Below the pieces are notes generated by a model. The model saw nothing but the letters and a program-made list of their open reading frames with translations. It was not told the DNA's origin and made no database searches. The translations under genes and the position numbers were made by a program. From Sphingomonadales bacterium EhC05 (GTDB lineage Bacteria; Pseudomonadota; Alphaproteobacteria; Sphingomonadales; Sphingomonadaceae), in assembly GCA_001650955.1 (NCBI GenBank), contig LXYP01000020.1, positions 124,001 to 188,000 of the forward strand: 64,000 bases of DNA, given 5' to 3'. Every line of letters starts with the position of its first letter. Position 1 is the stretch's first letter. This document shows positions 53,248 through 61,724 of this stretch, one piece after another.

Positions 53248-53751
53248 TTAACGGTCGCGGGAAACTTTTTCGCTGCGTTCGTGAGCTTCTTGAGCTTCCA
53301 CCGTCATCGTTGCAATCGGTCTAGCGATCAATCGATCCAGGGAAATGGGCTCGCCGGTAACCTGACAATAACCATATTCGCCGTCTTCAATCCGCCGCAA
53401 AGCGGAGTCAATTTTCGAAGTTAGCTTGCGTTGACGGTCGCGCGTCCTCAGCTCAAGCCCCCAATCAGTTTCACTGGACGCCCGGTCATTGGGATCAGCT
53501 TCCTGAATCGGACCGTCCTGAAGATGGGCCAGAGTTTCCTTTGATTCGGCAACAATGCCATTTTTCCACTCTTCCAAAGCATTTTTGAAGTAGGCAAGCT
53601 GCCGTTCGTTCATAAATTCTTCATCTTCGCTGGGGCGATAACCCTTTTCCAGAATAATCTCCGCAGCTTGTGCGGATTTTGTTTCGGACGCGTTCTTAAC
53701 CGAAGAAGCCAACTTACTCTCCAAAACTTGTGCCTGATCAGATTGAGCCAA
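53248..53751 (-). CDS. dksA: DksA/TraR-family protein, cysteine-poor zinc-finger region
   Basis: This 167-aa protein has a coiled-coil N-terminal part (about 30-110, SETKSAQAAEIILEKGYRP, RQLAYFKNALEEWK) and a DksA C-terminal domain, EDGEYGYCQVTGEPISLDRLIARPIATMTVEAQEAHE. Only the first zinc-ligand Cys is kept; later positions are Thr, Thr and Ala. Cysteine-poor DksA forms that need little or no zinc are known in alphaproteobacteria. It acts with ppGpp on RNA polymerase in the stringent response. Confidence 0.85.
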   Translation of the reverse strand: MAQSDQAQVLESKLASSVKNASETKSAQAAEIILEKGYRPSEDEEFMNERQLAYFKNALEEWKNGIVAESKETLAHLQDGPIQEADPNDRASSETDWGLELRTRDRQRKLTSKIDSALRRIEDGEYGYCQVTGEPISLDRLIARPIATMTVEAQEAHERSEKVSRDR

Positions 53752-54177
53752 AATCCGTACAGCGGGGGATCGTCGTTAGGGCGCGCTATAACCAGCGATT
53801 CCAGCCGAGACAAGACGCAAAAACCCGCGATTTGGCAATTATCCATTTTTTCGAGAAATTTGATCGAGCAGTTGCCACTCAATCGAGATTTTCGATGGCA
53901 TTTGCAGTTGCGCCCTCTGCAACTTCAAGACCGGAAATCGCGATATTTGCGCGCGCGACGTAATATTTGCGATCAATATGGTATCAAATCGGGACGTTAA
54001 CCGCCCTTGGAGAGATATGAGCAGAAACTAAACGCAATTTCAGCCAGCAAATAGGGTTAACGCAATTGTGATTAACGATTTATTCTGCGTTTCTAAGGCA
54101 TGTCCGGAACACGGAAAGGTTTCCCAGCCCAAAAAGCTGGATTTCCGATCAGTTCCCAAGCGGAAGAGAGAAGAGAT
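53752..54177. other. Intergenic region upstream of the Ser-rich gene
   Basis: These 426 bases are AT-richer than the surroundings and contain several GTTAAC-like and ATTAACG words. No ORF or RNA gene is supported. It probably contains the divergent promoters of dksA and the Ser-rich gene. Confidence 0.4.
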
Positions 54178-55479
54178 ATGTCGGTACGGATGGCTTTGGC
54201 AAAATTATGTGCTTGCACTTGCGGTGGAGCGCTTATTGGTGGCGGTGCGGTTCACGTTTCGGAAGCGCCTGCTGCGCCTTATGTGAAAAAGGTAAGCAAG
54301 AAGCAGCCGGTTCGAGCGCGCGTTGTGAAGCGTGGCGAGCCCGCACGTAAGATCAAAAGAACGCGTCGGACGGTAACGACGAAAACTGTTTCTGCATGTG
54401 CTCCGACCGTTGTCACGATTGCACAGGCACCGGCTCCCCAGCCGATTCCTCTTCCACCCCCATATCTTCCGCCTCCTCCTCCGACGATTGATGGCGGCGG
54501 ATCCGTACCCGTTGTTATCGGCGGCAGTTCGGGCGGCGGCTTCGGTGGCGGCTTCTTCGGCGGCTTCTTCGGCGGTGGCGGCAGCGGCGGTGGCGGTGGC
54601 GGCAACGTAATCATCTCGTCTACGAGTAGCGGTGGTTCGACTTCCACATCTTCAGGCGGAAGCTCGACCAGCGGCGGATCAACCAGCACGTCGACCGGAG
54701 GTGTCAGCACCTCCACTGGCGGAGTGAGCACTTCGACCGGCGGCGTCAGCACTTCGACCGGCGGCGTCAGCACGTCCACAGGTGGTGTGAGCACGTCGAC
54801 GGGTGGGGTCAGCACCTCTACTGGCGGCGTCAGCACGTCCACCGGCGGTGTGAGTACCTCCACTGGTGGAAGCAGCTCGTCCTCGTCAAGCTCCTCAAGC
54901 AGCTCCAGTTCGTCGAGCAGTTCGTCAAGCTCCTCGGGTTCCACCGGCGGCACGACATCGAGCGGCGATCCGCATCCAGGCGGCAGCACCGGGTCCACCG
55001 GTTCTACCGGCAGCACCGGGTCTTCGGGCAGTTCCGGTTCGTCCGGCAGCTCCGGCTCCTCTGGTTCATCAGGCAGCACCGGTTCCACCGGCAGCAGTTC
55101 CAGCTCCTCGAGCAGCTCCAGCTCTTCCTCCAGCTCGAGCAGCAGCAGCGGCGGCTCGAATGGCAGTTCCGGTTCTTCCGGGAGCAGCGGATCGTCTGGT
55201 TCTTCAGGATCAAGTTCCACGTCCTCGGGCGCAACTGGCGGCTCTTCGAGCTTCGGTGGCAACAGCACATCAACCGGATCCTCCGGCAGCTCATCCTCGA
55301 GTTCGTCGAGCAGCTCAAGCAGCTCGAGCACCTCATCCGGTGGTTCGACTGGCGGCACGTCGGGCGGATCGACCGGTGGTACGGACGTCCCGGCCCCGCC
55401 AGTAGTCCTGCTCTTCGGTGCAGCGGCGGCGGCGGTCTTTGCCCGGCGGCGGAAAGCCAAAAAGGCGGTTGCAGCTTAA
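54178..55479 (+). CDS. Ser/Gly/Thr-rich repeat protein with PEP-CTERM-like C-terminus
   Basis: I start at ATG 54178 (MSVRMALAKLCACTCGGALIGG), after GAGAAGAGAT. The 433-aa product has a hydrophobic N-terminus, a basic stretch, a Pro-rich stretch (QPIPLPPPYLPPPPPT), a Gly-rich region, nine repeats of STSTGGV, and long Ser runs broken by GSSGSSG units. It ends VPAPPVVLLFGAAAAAVFARRRK: a short proline motif, a membrane helix and an Arg/Lys tail, like PEP-CTERM sorting signals. It is probably an exported surface protein, perhaps linked to exopolysaccharide. Two Cys near the start (CACTC) might mark a lipidation or signal region. Confidence 0.8.
   Translation: MSVRMALAKLCACTCGGALIGGGAVHVSEAPAAPYVKKVSKKQPVRARVVKRGEPARKIKRTRRTVTTKTVSACAPTVVTIAQAPAPQPIPLPPPYLPPPPPTIDGGGSVPVVIGGSSGGGFGGGFFGGFFGGGGSGGGGGGNVIISSTSSGGSTSTSSGGSSTSGGSTSTSTGGVSTSTGGVSTSTGGVSTSTGGVSTSTGGVSTSTGGVSTSTGGVSTSTGGVSTSTGGSSSSSSSSSSSSSSSSSSSSSSGSTGGTTSSGDPHPGGSTGSTGSTGSTGSSGSSGSSGSSGSSGSSGSTGSTGSSSSSSSSSSSSSSSSSSSGGSNGSSGSSGSSGSSGSSGSSSTSSGATGGSSSFGGNSTSTGSSGSSSSSSSSSSSSSSTSSGGSTGGTSGGSTGGTDVPAPPVVLLFGAAAAAVFARRRKAKKAVAA
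54685..54873 (+). repeat. Nine 21-bp coding repeats (STSTGGV)
   Basis: Nine consecutive in-frame 21-base units encode STSTGGV (the last ends in S). Unit sequences differ mostly at third codon positions (Ser, Thr and Gly synonymous codons), which means the peptide repeat has been kept under selection rather than freshly amplified. Confidence 0.85.
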
Positions 55480-55505
55480 GCTAGACGGCCAACAAGACAT
55501 GCAAG

Positions 55506-55531
55506 AAGCGGCTGGAGCAATCCGGCCGCTT
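55506..55531 (+). terminator. Hairpin after the Ser-rich gene
   Basis: Arms AAGCGGC / GCCGCTT with a 12-base loop lie 27 bases after the stop. A short T-rich run (TTATGTT) follows. The rest of 55480-55777 shows nothing else. Confidence 0.5.
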
Positions 55532-55777
55532 TATGTTCTGCAGCGTTTATCCTGTTTCTCTCGAGACAGCCGAAAGATGACTAAATTGACCCCCGGAAAC
55601 GGCGGAAATGCGTATGTTGGATGGATAGTTTCAAATGTAGGAAATTATATTTCCGGTCCGATTCGCATTCCTCGAGAATAGCGAATGTCTTCAGAGTAGG
55701 AAAATGGCGATGGGTTGCTGAAATACAGCGTGATTGATACTTGAATGAAGATCATCGGCTCGGCATAGGCATTTGCC

Positions 55778-57073
55778 ATGCATGATATAAAACAAATACG
55801 CGAAAATCCGGAAGCTTTTGACGCTGCGCTCGCGCGCCGCGGCAGCGATCCTGTAGCCATGAAAGTTGTTGCGCTCGACGAAGAAAGTCGTGCGATCATC
55901 ACCCAGCTGCAGGAAGGTCAGGCACGGCGCAATGAAGCGTCCAAGGCGATTGGCAAAGCCAAAGCCCAGGGGGACGAAGATGCGGCGCAAGCGCTGATGG
56001 CGGAAGTTGGTGCACTCAAAACGAAACTGCCGGCCTTGGAAGACAAGGAGCGAGAACTATCCGGCCAGTTGAAAGATATGATGGCCGCGCTCCCGAATCT
56101 TCCCGACCCGGATGTTCCGCTGGGCGAAGATGAAGATGATAATGTCGAGCTCGAACGCTGGGGCGAGCAGCGAAAATTTGATTTTGCGCCGCAAGAACAT
56201 AGCGATATCGGGCCGCTGCTCGGTCTGGAATTTGAAACCGCGGCCAAGATGTCGGGCGCGCGCTTCACTTTTCTGCGCGGGCACATGGCCCGGCTGCAGC
56301 GGGCCTTGGGGCAATATATGCTCGACATGCAGACGGCGGAGAATGGCTTTACCGAATGCGCGCCGCCGTTGCTGGTGCGGGACGAGGCGGTTTATGGCAC
56401 CGGACAGCTGCCGAAATTTGCCGAGGATCTGTTCCAGACGACCGATGGCCGCTGGTTGATTCCCACCGCCGAGGTCAGCCTGACCAACAGCGTCAATGGA
56501 CAAATCCTGTACGAGGCCCAATTGCCGATCCGATTAACCGCTCTCACGCCCTGTTTCCGCAGCGAAGCGGGATCGGCCGGCAGAGATACCAAGGGCTATA
56601 TCCGCCAGCATCAGTTTGAAAAAGTTGAAATGGTCGCGATCGTCCATCCTGCCGAGAGCGAAGCCGAGCATCAGCGGATGACCGCTGCGGCAGAGTCGAT
56701 CCTGAAAGCGCTGGAATTGCCATATCGCAAGATGTTGCTCTGCGCCGGTGATATGGGCGCGACCGCCCGGAAAACCTATGATCTGGAGGTCTGGTTGCCC
56801 GGTCAGAATGCCTATCGCGAGATTTCCAGCATCTCCAATTGCGGAGACTATCAGGCGCGCCGGATGAAGGCGCGTTTTCGGCCGAGCCAAGAAAAGACCG
56901 GAGGCGAAGGCAAGGGGAAGCAATTTGTCCACACATTGAACGGTTCCGGCCTGGCTGTCGGGCGGACGCTGGTTGCGGTTCTGGAAAATTATCAACAGGA
57001 AGACGGCTCGGTCCATATCCCGACTGCGTTATTGCCTTATATGGGCGGGATCGACAGGCTCGAAGCGAAATGA
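55778..57073 (+). CDS. serS: Seryl-tRNA synthetase
   Basis: This 431-aa class II synthetase has the N-terminal tRNA-binding coiled coil (about 1-110; [18 protein letters not shown]). Class II motif 2 is [18 protein letters not shown] (Arg, Glu) and motif 3 is [18 protein letters not shown]. The adenylate-binding [11 protein letters not shown] is also present. In related genomes surE and an nlpD-like gene usually follow serS closely; here an AT-rich cassette intervenes. Confidence 0.97.
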   Translation: MHDIKQIRENPEAFDAALARRGSDPVAMKVVALDEESRAIITQLQEGQARRNEASKAIGKAKAQGDEDAAQALMAEVGALKTKLPALEDKERELSGQLKDMMAALPNLPDPDVPLGEDEDDNVELERWGEQRKFDFAPQEHSDIGPLLGLEFETAAKMSGARFTFLRGHMARLQRALGQYMLDMQTAENGFTECAPPLLVRDEAVYGTGQLPKFAEDLFQTTDGRWLIPTAEVSLTNSVNGQILYEAQLPIRLTALTPCFRSEAGSAGRDTKGYIRQHQFEKVEMVAIVHPAESEAEHQRMTAAAESILKALELPYRKMLLCAGDMGATARKTYDLEVWLPGQNAYREISSISNCGDYQARRMKARFRPSQEKTGGEGKGKQFVHTLNGSGLAVGRTLVAVLENYQQEDGSVHIPTALLPYMGGIDRLEAK

Positions 57074-57128
57074 TCATCCGCTCCCGTTGAAGGAGTGGTC
57101 GTTTGTCAGAAGACATTGTTGATAAGGT

Positions 57129-57145
57129 GCATTGCAACTGTAATG
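57129..57145. promoter_or_regulatory. Half-site resembling the 34-bp palindrome, upstream of the TetR gene
   Basis: GCATTGCAACTGTAATG (57129-57145) is close to one arm (ATTATAATTGTAATG) of the perfect palindrome at 59537-59570. It lies about 30 bases before the TetR start, which suggests autoregulation by the same protein. Confidence 0.35.
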
Positions 57146-57175
57146 TATGTCATTATAATTCGCCCGAGGATGACA

Positions 57176-57793
57176 ATGACAACCGCCGCTCAAACTGTTC
57201 CCCGAACTCAATCGGATCGTCGAACTAAGACCCGAAAAGCGCTGCTGGATGCAACAATCGAAGTGCTGTTAAACCGAGGTTTTGATGGTTGCTCACTGGC
57301 AAATGTAGCCAAATATGCTGGTCTAACAACCGGTTCGGTTCAACACCATTTCAAGACCAAATCACAAATGATGCTCGCGGTTATCGAAGAACGTTTATTT
57401 GAAACAAGCGACGATCAAGCCCTGGAACTAAAAGCCAACGAGAATATTGAGGATCGATGCAAGCTTCTGGTGGAAACACAATGGCAATATTATAGCGATC
57501 CAAAATATCTAGCTATCTGGTCAATCATACTCGGCGGACGCTCAGATCCCGAGATGATAGGGAAAATTGGTGAATGGCAAAAGAATGCCATCGCAAGGCA
57601 TGAGCGCGCCATCAAGCAACTGTTCGCCGATCACAAGCTGAGGCCTAGTCAAGTTAAGGCAATGCAATATTTCGTGAATGCTCAGTTGCGCGGGCTCGCT
57701 CTTTTGCAAACGGTCGAGCCCGATCAAGCCAATATCAAGTGCCAGTTATCAATGCTTGTAGACATGCTCAAATTACAGGTTTCTGAGGCGTAA
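57176..57793 (+). CDS. TetR/AcrR-family regulator
   Basis: I start at ATG 57176 (MTTAAQTVPRTQSDRRTKTRKALL); another ATG lies 6 bases upstream, and the frame is open to 57095. The 205-aa product has the TetR helix-turn-helix (LANVAKYAGLTTGSVQHHFKTK) at about 35-70 and an all-helical C-terminal domain (residues about 80-200) with HERAIKQLFADHKLRPSQ. It likely binds the palindrome upstream of the amidohydrolase gene. DNA here is AT-rich relative to serS and surE. Confidence 0.9.
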   Translation: MTTAAQTVPRTQSDRRTKTRKALLDATIEVLLNRGFDGCSLANVAKYAGLTTGSVQHHFKTKSQMMLAVIEERLFETSDDQALELKANENIEDRCKLLVETQWQYYSDPKYLAIWSIILGGRSDPEMIGKIGEWQKNAIARHERAIKQLFADHKLRPSQVKAMQYFVNAQLRGLALLQTVEPDQANIKCQLSMLVDMLKLQVSEA

Positions 57794-57800
57794 CTTCATT

Positions 57801-58196
57801 CTATTTTTCCGGAAAAGGGCGAAACGCAAGCCAGCTACCCAATATCAATGTTGCAACACCATAGATGTTGATCAAAATGGCCGCAAACCAAGGCAATTTG
57901 GAGGCATAGTCGGGCAAGTTTGTATTTTCCCAATACGCATTTATATGGAGAAAAACTCCAGAATAGATCAAAAACAGCGTAAGCACCGGGATGATAAATT
58001 TTGAAATTCTTTGTGCGCCAATCAGCCCAGCTAAAATTACGACACCGCAAATGGCCATAAATATGGCACCTGCCACAGGGCTGGTGGGCGCCAGTTGAGA
58101 TTTGCCCTCAGTCAAACGCCAGTAGCTGACGACATTGTAGCTTAGACCCAGGATAACCCAGATAATTTGGAGCTTTTGCATTCGGTGCAGCGTCAT
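57801..58196 (-). CDS. Four-helix membrane protein of unknown function
   Basis: This 131-aa protein has four predicted membrane helices (about 10-25, 43-62, 67-90, 100-125). The run GAIFMAICGVVILAGLIGAQRISK is its most distinctive block (key residues G, C, G). The ATG is 17 bases past the amidohydrolase stop, so it is co-transcribed. I do not recognise the family. It probably works with the amidohydrolase. Confidence 0.6.
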   Translation of the reverse strand: MTLHRMQKLQIIWVILGLSYNVVSYWRLTEGKSQLAPTSPVAGAIFMAICGVVILAGLIGAQRISKFIIPVLTLFLIYSGVFLHINAYWENTNLPDYASKLPWFAAILINIYGVATLILGSWLAFRPFPEK

Positions 58197-58212
58197 ATAT
58201 CATCTCATCGAT

Positions 58213-59508
58213 CTATTTGACGATTTTCCCATCCTTCATAATCAGAGAAAACGCAGTCTCTGGTTTGGACATCAACGTCATATTTTCAAGGGGATTGCCA
58301 TCGATTAATATAATATCAGCGACGGCGCCTGCTTCTATTACGCCAAGCTTGCCGTATGGATTATTTCGCCCAGACAAAGCGATGAGTGATGCATTCACGC
58401 TTGTTGCCTGACGCAATATCTCCAACGGCGTGAATGCCTGCGTACGTAGCAGAAATTCTTGGTTCTGCAGCGGGTGCATGTTCGCAATCAAATCTGTGCC
58501 AAAAGCAATTTTAACGCCAGCCTCCTTAAGTAGTTTAAGTGCGTCGGTCATAGCGTCTAGGGCGGTTTTGTTTTTCGCCTTTATATAGGGTGGCATGCCC
58601 GGTGCCTTGTCCATTGCCCAATAGGTAATCAGATTGGGTACAACAAATGCGCCCTTTCGCGCTGCAAGTTCCGCCGTTTTCTTGTCGATCATATTACCAT
58701 GTTCAATGGTTTTGACACCAGCGTTGAGGGCGCGGCTAATGCTTTCAGGCGTATATGCGTGAGCAGCGACATAGGTTCCTCTGTCTGCTGCAGTTTGAAC
58801 CGCTGCCTGCATCTCTTCAAACGAATATTGAACGCTGTGTAGCGGATCAGTTGGAGAGGAAACACCGCCACCTGCGTGGATTTTGATAAAATAGGCACCG
58901 CGGCGTAATTCTTCACGGGCTGCCTTTATGACTTCCGCTTCGCCATCCGCAATGGTGCTACCAAACCCGTGTATCAAGCTATTGGAAGGTTTTTCGTTAA
59001 TCTTTCTATGATCAGCATGGCCACCAGTTTGCGAGATTGATCTTCCGGTGAAGATTATCCTTGGCCCCTGTACAACACCATCGTCAATTGCCATTGCTAG
59101 ACCATAGTCGGTGCCCGCAGTATCCCGAACTGTTGTGAATCCACGTTTGAGCATGGCCGAAGCGTTGGCCACCGCTCCTGCGGTTACATAAGACTCATTA
59201 GCTTGATCTGCCTTTGAAAAGGGAAATGCCCAAGACACATGAACATGTGCATCGATCAAACCGGGCATCAGAAATCTACCCTTACCATCAATCACCATTT
59301 CTCCAAGCAGCGGTTCCAATTGGGTCGATGACACCTGAGCTATTCGGTCATCCTCAATCCTGACAGCACCGGACGATGCAATGACATTCCGACCGTCAAA
59401 TATTTGGACGTTGTTAATCAGCGTTGAGTTCGGTTTTGCTTCTTGTCCCGCGACAGGTCTCGCTAGCAACAAACAGAAGGCCACGATGGTCCAGGTAATG
59501 CGCTTCAT
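58213..59508 (-). CDS. Exported amidohydrolase (imidazolonepropionase-like)
   Basis: This 431-aa protein has a signal peptide (ITWTIVAFCLLLARPVAGQ) and an amidohydrolase TIM barrel: the metal-binding GLIDAHVHVSWAF (HxH), the Lys of YFIKIHAGGG, further metal His in YVAAHAYTPESI and KTIEHGNMID, and the Asp of IAFGTDLIANMHP. Related enzymes are exported prolidase-like or imidazolonepropionase-like hydrolases that act on cyclic amides or peptides. Its promoter carries a perfect 34-bp palindrome. Substrate unknown. Confidence 0.9.
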   Translation of the reverse strand: MKRITWTIVAFCLLLARPVAGQEAKPNSTLINNVQIFDGRNVIASSGAVRIEDDRIAQVSSTQLEPLLGEMVIDGKGRFLMPGLIDAHVHVSWAFPFSKADQANESYVTAGAVANASAMLKRGFTTVRDTAGTDYGLAMAIDDGVVQGPRIIFTGRSISQTGGHADHRKINEKPSNSLIHGFGSTIADGEAEVIKAAREELRRGAYFIKIHAGGGVSSPTDPLHSVQYSFEEMQAAVQTAADRGTYVAAHAYTPESISRALNAGVKTIEHGNMIDKKTAELAARKGAFVVPNLITYWAMDKAPGMPPYIKAKNKTALDAMTDALKLLKEAGVKIAFGTDLIANMHPLQNQEFLLRTQAFTPLEILRQATSVNASLIALSGRNNPYGKLGVIEAGAVADIILIDGNPLENMTLMSKPETAFSLIMKDGKIVK

Positions 59509-59536
59509 GACTTGATTCTCTCAATGGATCGAAGAT

Positions 59537-59570
59537 ACATTACAATTATAATAAATTATAATTGTAATGT
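59537..59570. promoter_or_regulatory. Perfect 34-bp palindrome upstream of the amidohydrolase gene
   Basis: 16-bp arms ACATTACAATTATAAT / ATTATAATTGTAATGT with an AA centre lie 29 bases before the amidohydrolase ATG. A related half lies before the TetR gene in the same cassette. It is a strong candidate TetR operator. Confidence 0.7.
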
Positions 59571-59764
59571 AAATGCGATTGTCCATTCACACAAGATATC
59601 AGCTGAGTTGGCGTGAGGCAGAGGATATCCGTGCCTCGGCTATTTTACCCAAGCGAGGTTGGAGATGGGGCGTGGATTGCCCTTCAGCGAGTTTCGCTAG
59701 TCAGACAAGATGAAAAGCTTTACTTGTCTTCTCCCGTAACCGGATAGGAGTAGAAAGAAACCAA

Positions 59765-60529
59765 ATGCGCATATTACTCACCAATGACGATGGCTTCGAT
59801 GCGCCGGGGATGAAGGTGCTGCTCGATATCGCCCAATATTTCTCCAATGATATCTGGATTGTTGCCCCGTCCGACGAGAATAGCGGTGCCGGTCATTCGC
59901 TGACGTTGACGCGGCCGCTGCGGATCCGCAAGCGCGGCGACCAGCAATATTCGGTCGATGGCACGCCCACCGATAGCGTGATGCTGGCGGTCGCCAAGAT
60001 CATGAAAGACGGGCCGCCGGATCTGATCCTGTCGGGCGTCAACCGGGGTGCCAATCTCGGTGAAGATGTAACCTATTCGGGGACAGTATCGGCGGCGATG
60101 GAGGGCGCGCTTGCCGGCATTCCTTCGATCGCGCTGAGCCAGGCCCATTCCCGCGAAGATATTGGCGCAGACGTGCCCTTTGATGCCGCGCTCAAATGGG
60201 GTGAAAAAGTGCTTCGTCCGCTGATCAAGCAACGGATGGATCACCGCACATTGGTCAATATCAATTTTCCGGCGCTGGTCGCCACCGAGGTCAAGGGCGT
60301 GCGTGTGGTCTCTCAGGGGATCAGAGATTATGGGCGATTGCAGATCGTCAGCAACCGCGATCCGCGCGGCTTTGAATATCATTGGTTCGGCCTCGGTCCG
60401 ATGGTCGAAACGCCGGCGCATAGTACCGATCTCGAAGCCATTGAAGATGGCTTTGTTTCGGTAACGCCGCTGCATCTCGATTTGACCCATTATGAATCCA
60501 TGGACATGCTCAAGAATCTCTATGGCTGA
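59765..60529 (+). CDS. surE: 5'/3'-nucleotidase SurE
   Basis: This 254-aa phosphatase removes phosphate from 5'/3'-nucleoside monophosphates, a stationary-phase survival function. The metal site is visible: MRILLTNDDGFDAPGMK (two Asp), DENSGAGHSLT and SGVNRGANLGEDVTYSGTV (Asn and Ser). It starts after an AGGAGTAG ribosome site. In many proteobacteria surE lies with pcm and nlpD; here nlpD follows with no pcm. Confidence 0.96.
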   Translation: MRILLTNDDGFDAPGMKVLLDIAQYFSNDIWIVAPSDENSGAGHSLTLTRPLRIRKRGDQQYSVDGTPTDSVMLAVAKIMKDGPPDLILSGVNRGANLGEDVTYSGTVSAAMEGALAGIPSIALSQAHSREDIGADVPFDAALKWGEKVLRPLIKQRMDHRTLVNINFPALVATEVKGVRVVSQGIRDYGRLQIVSNRDPRGFEYHWFGLGPMVETPAHSTDLEAIEDGFVSVTPLHLDLTHYESMDMLKNLYG

Positions 60530-60658
60530 ACATCGCGCCGCAATTTACATGTGGTTTGCTGTTTTACATTGAGATTGCCCAACAGGGCTGGCAAGTCACT
60601 GATTTGCTGCTAGTAAGACGCTTACTTCCGGGAGAATTGTTGGTTAATGGAGTTGTCC

Positions 60659-61717
60659 ATGCGTAATTTTGCAATCCTGACTTTGCTGATGTGCGTAGCG
60701 GCCTGCATACCGCCTGGCCGTGGCGACTATGCCTTGCCGCAAAATGAACCGCAGCCGCAACTGGCAACAGATTCGTCCGTACTTGCCAAGCCTGCGGAGC
60801 AGGCGCCGGCTGCCACTTGGCAAGCGCGCGGCGTCATTCCCAATGCAGCGACCGTGCAGGGTGGCACCTATGTCGTGCAGCCGGGCGACACGTTGAGAGG
60901 CATTGCGAACAAGACCGGTGCTGGCTCGCAGGTCATTGCCGCGACCAATGGTCTGGTCGATCCCTATGTCATCCGGCCGGGTCAGCAGCTGCAGATTACC
61001 GGCGGTAGATATCATAAGGTCAATTCGGGCGAGACCGGAATTGCAATTGCCCGGGCCTATGGCACACCGTGGAACGAAATTGTCACCTTGAATGACCTCG
61101 AAGAGCCTTATATTCTGCGCCTCAATCAAAAATTGCTGCTTCCGGCGACCACGCCCAGCGACCCGGCCAATATGTCGATCGAACAGCGCGCCGCCGCTTT
61201 TAATCTGGATATTGATGATATTGTGACCGGCAGCCAGCCGGCACTGGCGGAAGGCGCTGCCGCGGTTGAGCCATCGGACTGGCGCAAAACCGTCACGCCC
61301 AATGCAACCATTGCGACGCCGGGAGGAGGATTTGCCGGCCAATTCATCTGGCCGGTAAATGGCAAGCTGCTCGCCGGATTCGGCGCGATGGGCGATGGCA
61401 AGGTCAATGATGGACTGAATATCGCCGTGCCAAGCGGAACGCCGATCCGGGCCTCGGCGGACGGCGTAGTCGCTTATAGTGGCGACGAAATTGGTGTATT
61501 TGGCGGCTTGATCCTGATCAAGCACGGATCCGGCTGGGTGACCGCTTATGGCCATGCCGACAAGCTCAACGTGGCGCGCGGACAGAAGGTCGTTGCAGGA
61601 GAAATTATCGGTCTGGCTGGCGACAGCGGCTATGTTCAGGAACCCCAGTTGCATTTCGAGATACGCAAGGATCGCAAGCCGGTAAATCCGATCTCTCATT
61701 TGCCGAAGCGCAGTTGA
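60659..61717 (+). CDS. NlpD-like LysM/M23 lipoprotein, degenerate LytM domain
   Basis: The start is ATG 60659 (MRNFAILTLLMCVAAC), with GGAG 6 bases upstream; an ATG at 60647 is weaker. The 352-aa lipoprotein has a signal ending in VAAC, two LysM domains (YVVQPGDTLRGIANK... and YHKVNSGETGIAIARAYG), and a C-terminal LytM/M23 domain (FIWPVNGKLLAGFG ... NDGLNIAVPSGTPI ... YGHADKL ... LHFEIR). The catalytic His and Asp of HxGxD are replaced (N and N). Like NlpD/EnvC, it should activate an amidase for cell separation rather than cut. Confidence 0.9.
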   Translation: MRNFAILTLLMCVAACIPPGRGDYALPQNEPQPQLATDSSVLAKPAEQAPAATWQARGVIPNAATVQGGTYVVQPGDTLRGIANKTGAGSQVIAATNGLVDPYVIRPGQQLQITGGRYHKVNSGETGIAIARAYGTPWNEIVTLNDLEEPYILRLNQKLLLPATTPSDPANMSIEQRAAAFNLDIDDIVTGSQPALAEGAAAVEPSDWRKTVTPNATIATPGGGFAGQFIWPVNGKLLAGFGAMGDGKVNDGLNIAVPSGTPIRASADGVVAYSGDEIGVFGGLILIKHGSGWVTAYGHADKLNVARGQKVVAGEIIGLAGDSGYVQEPQLHFEIRKDRKPVNPISHLPKRS

Positions 61718-61724
61718 ACGGGAT

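Noticed and set aside
54685-54873. Regular 21-bp repeats as a CRISPR array
   Set aside because: There are no spacers; the units are contiguous, in frame and encode STSTGGV.
54279-55460. 393-codon Pro/Glu/Leu frame on the minus strand
   Set aside because: It is the mirror of the Ser/Gly/Thr repeats; low-complexity DNA leaves both strands open.
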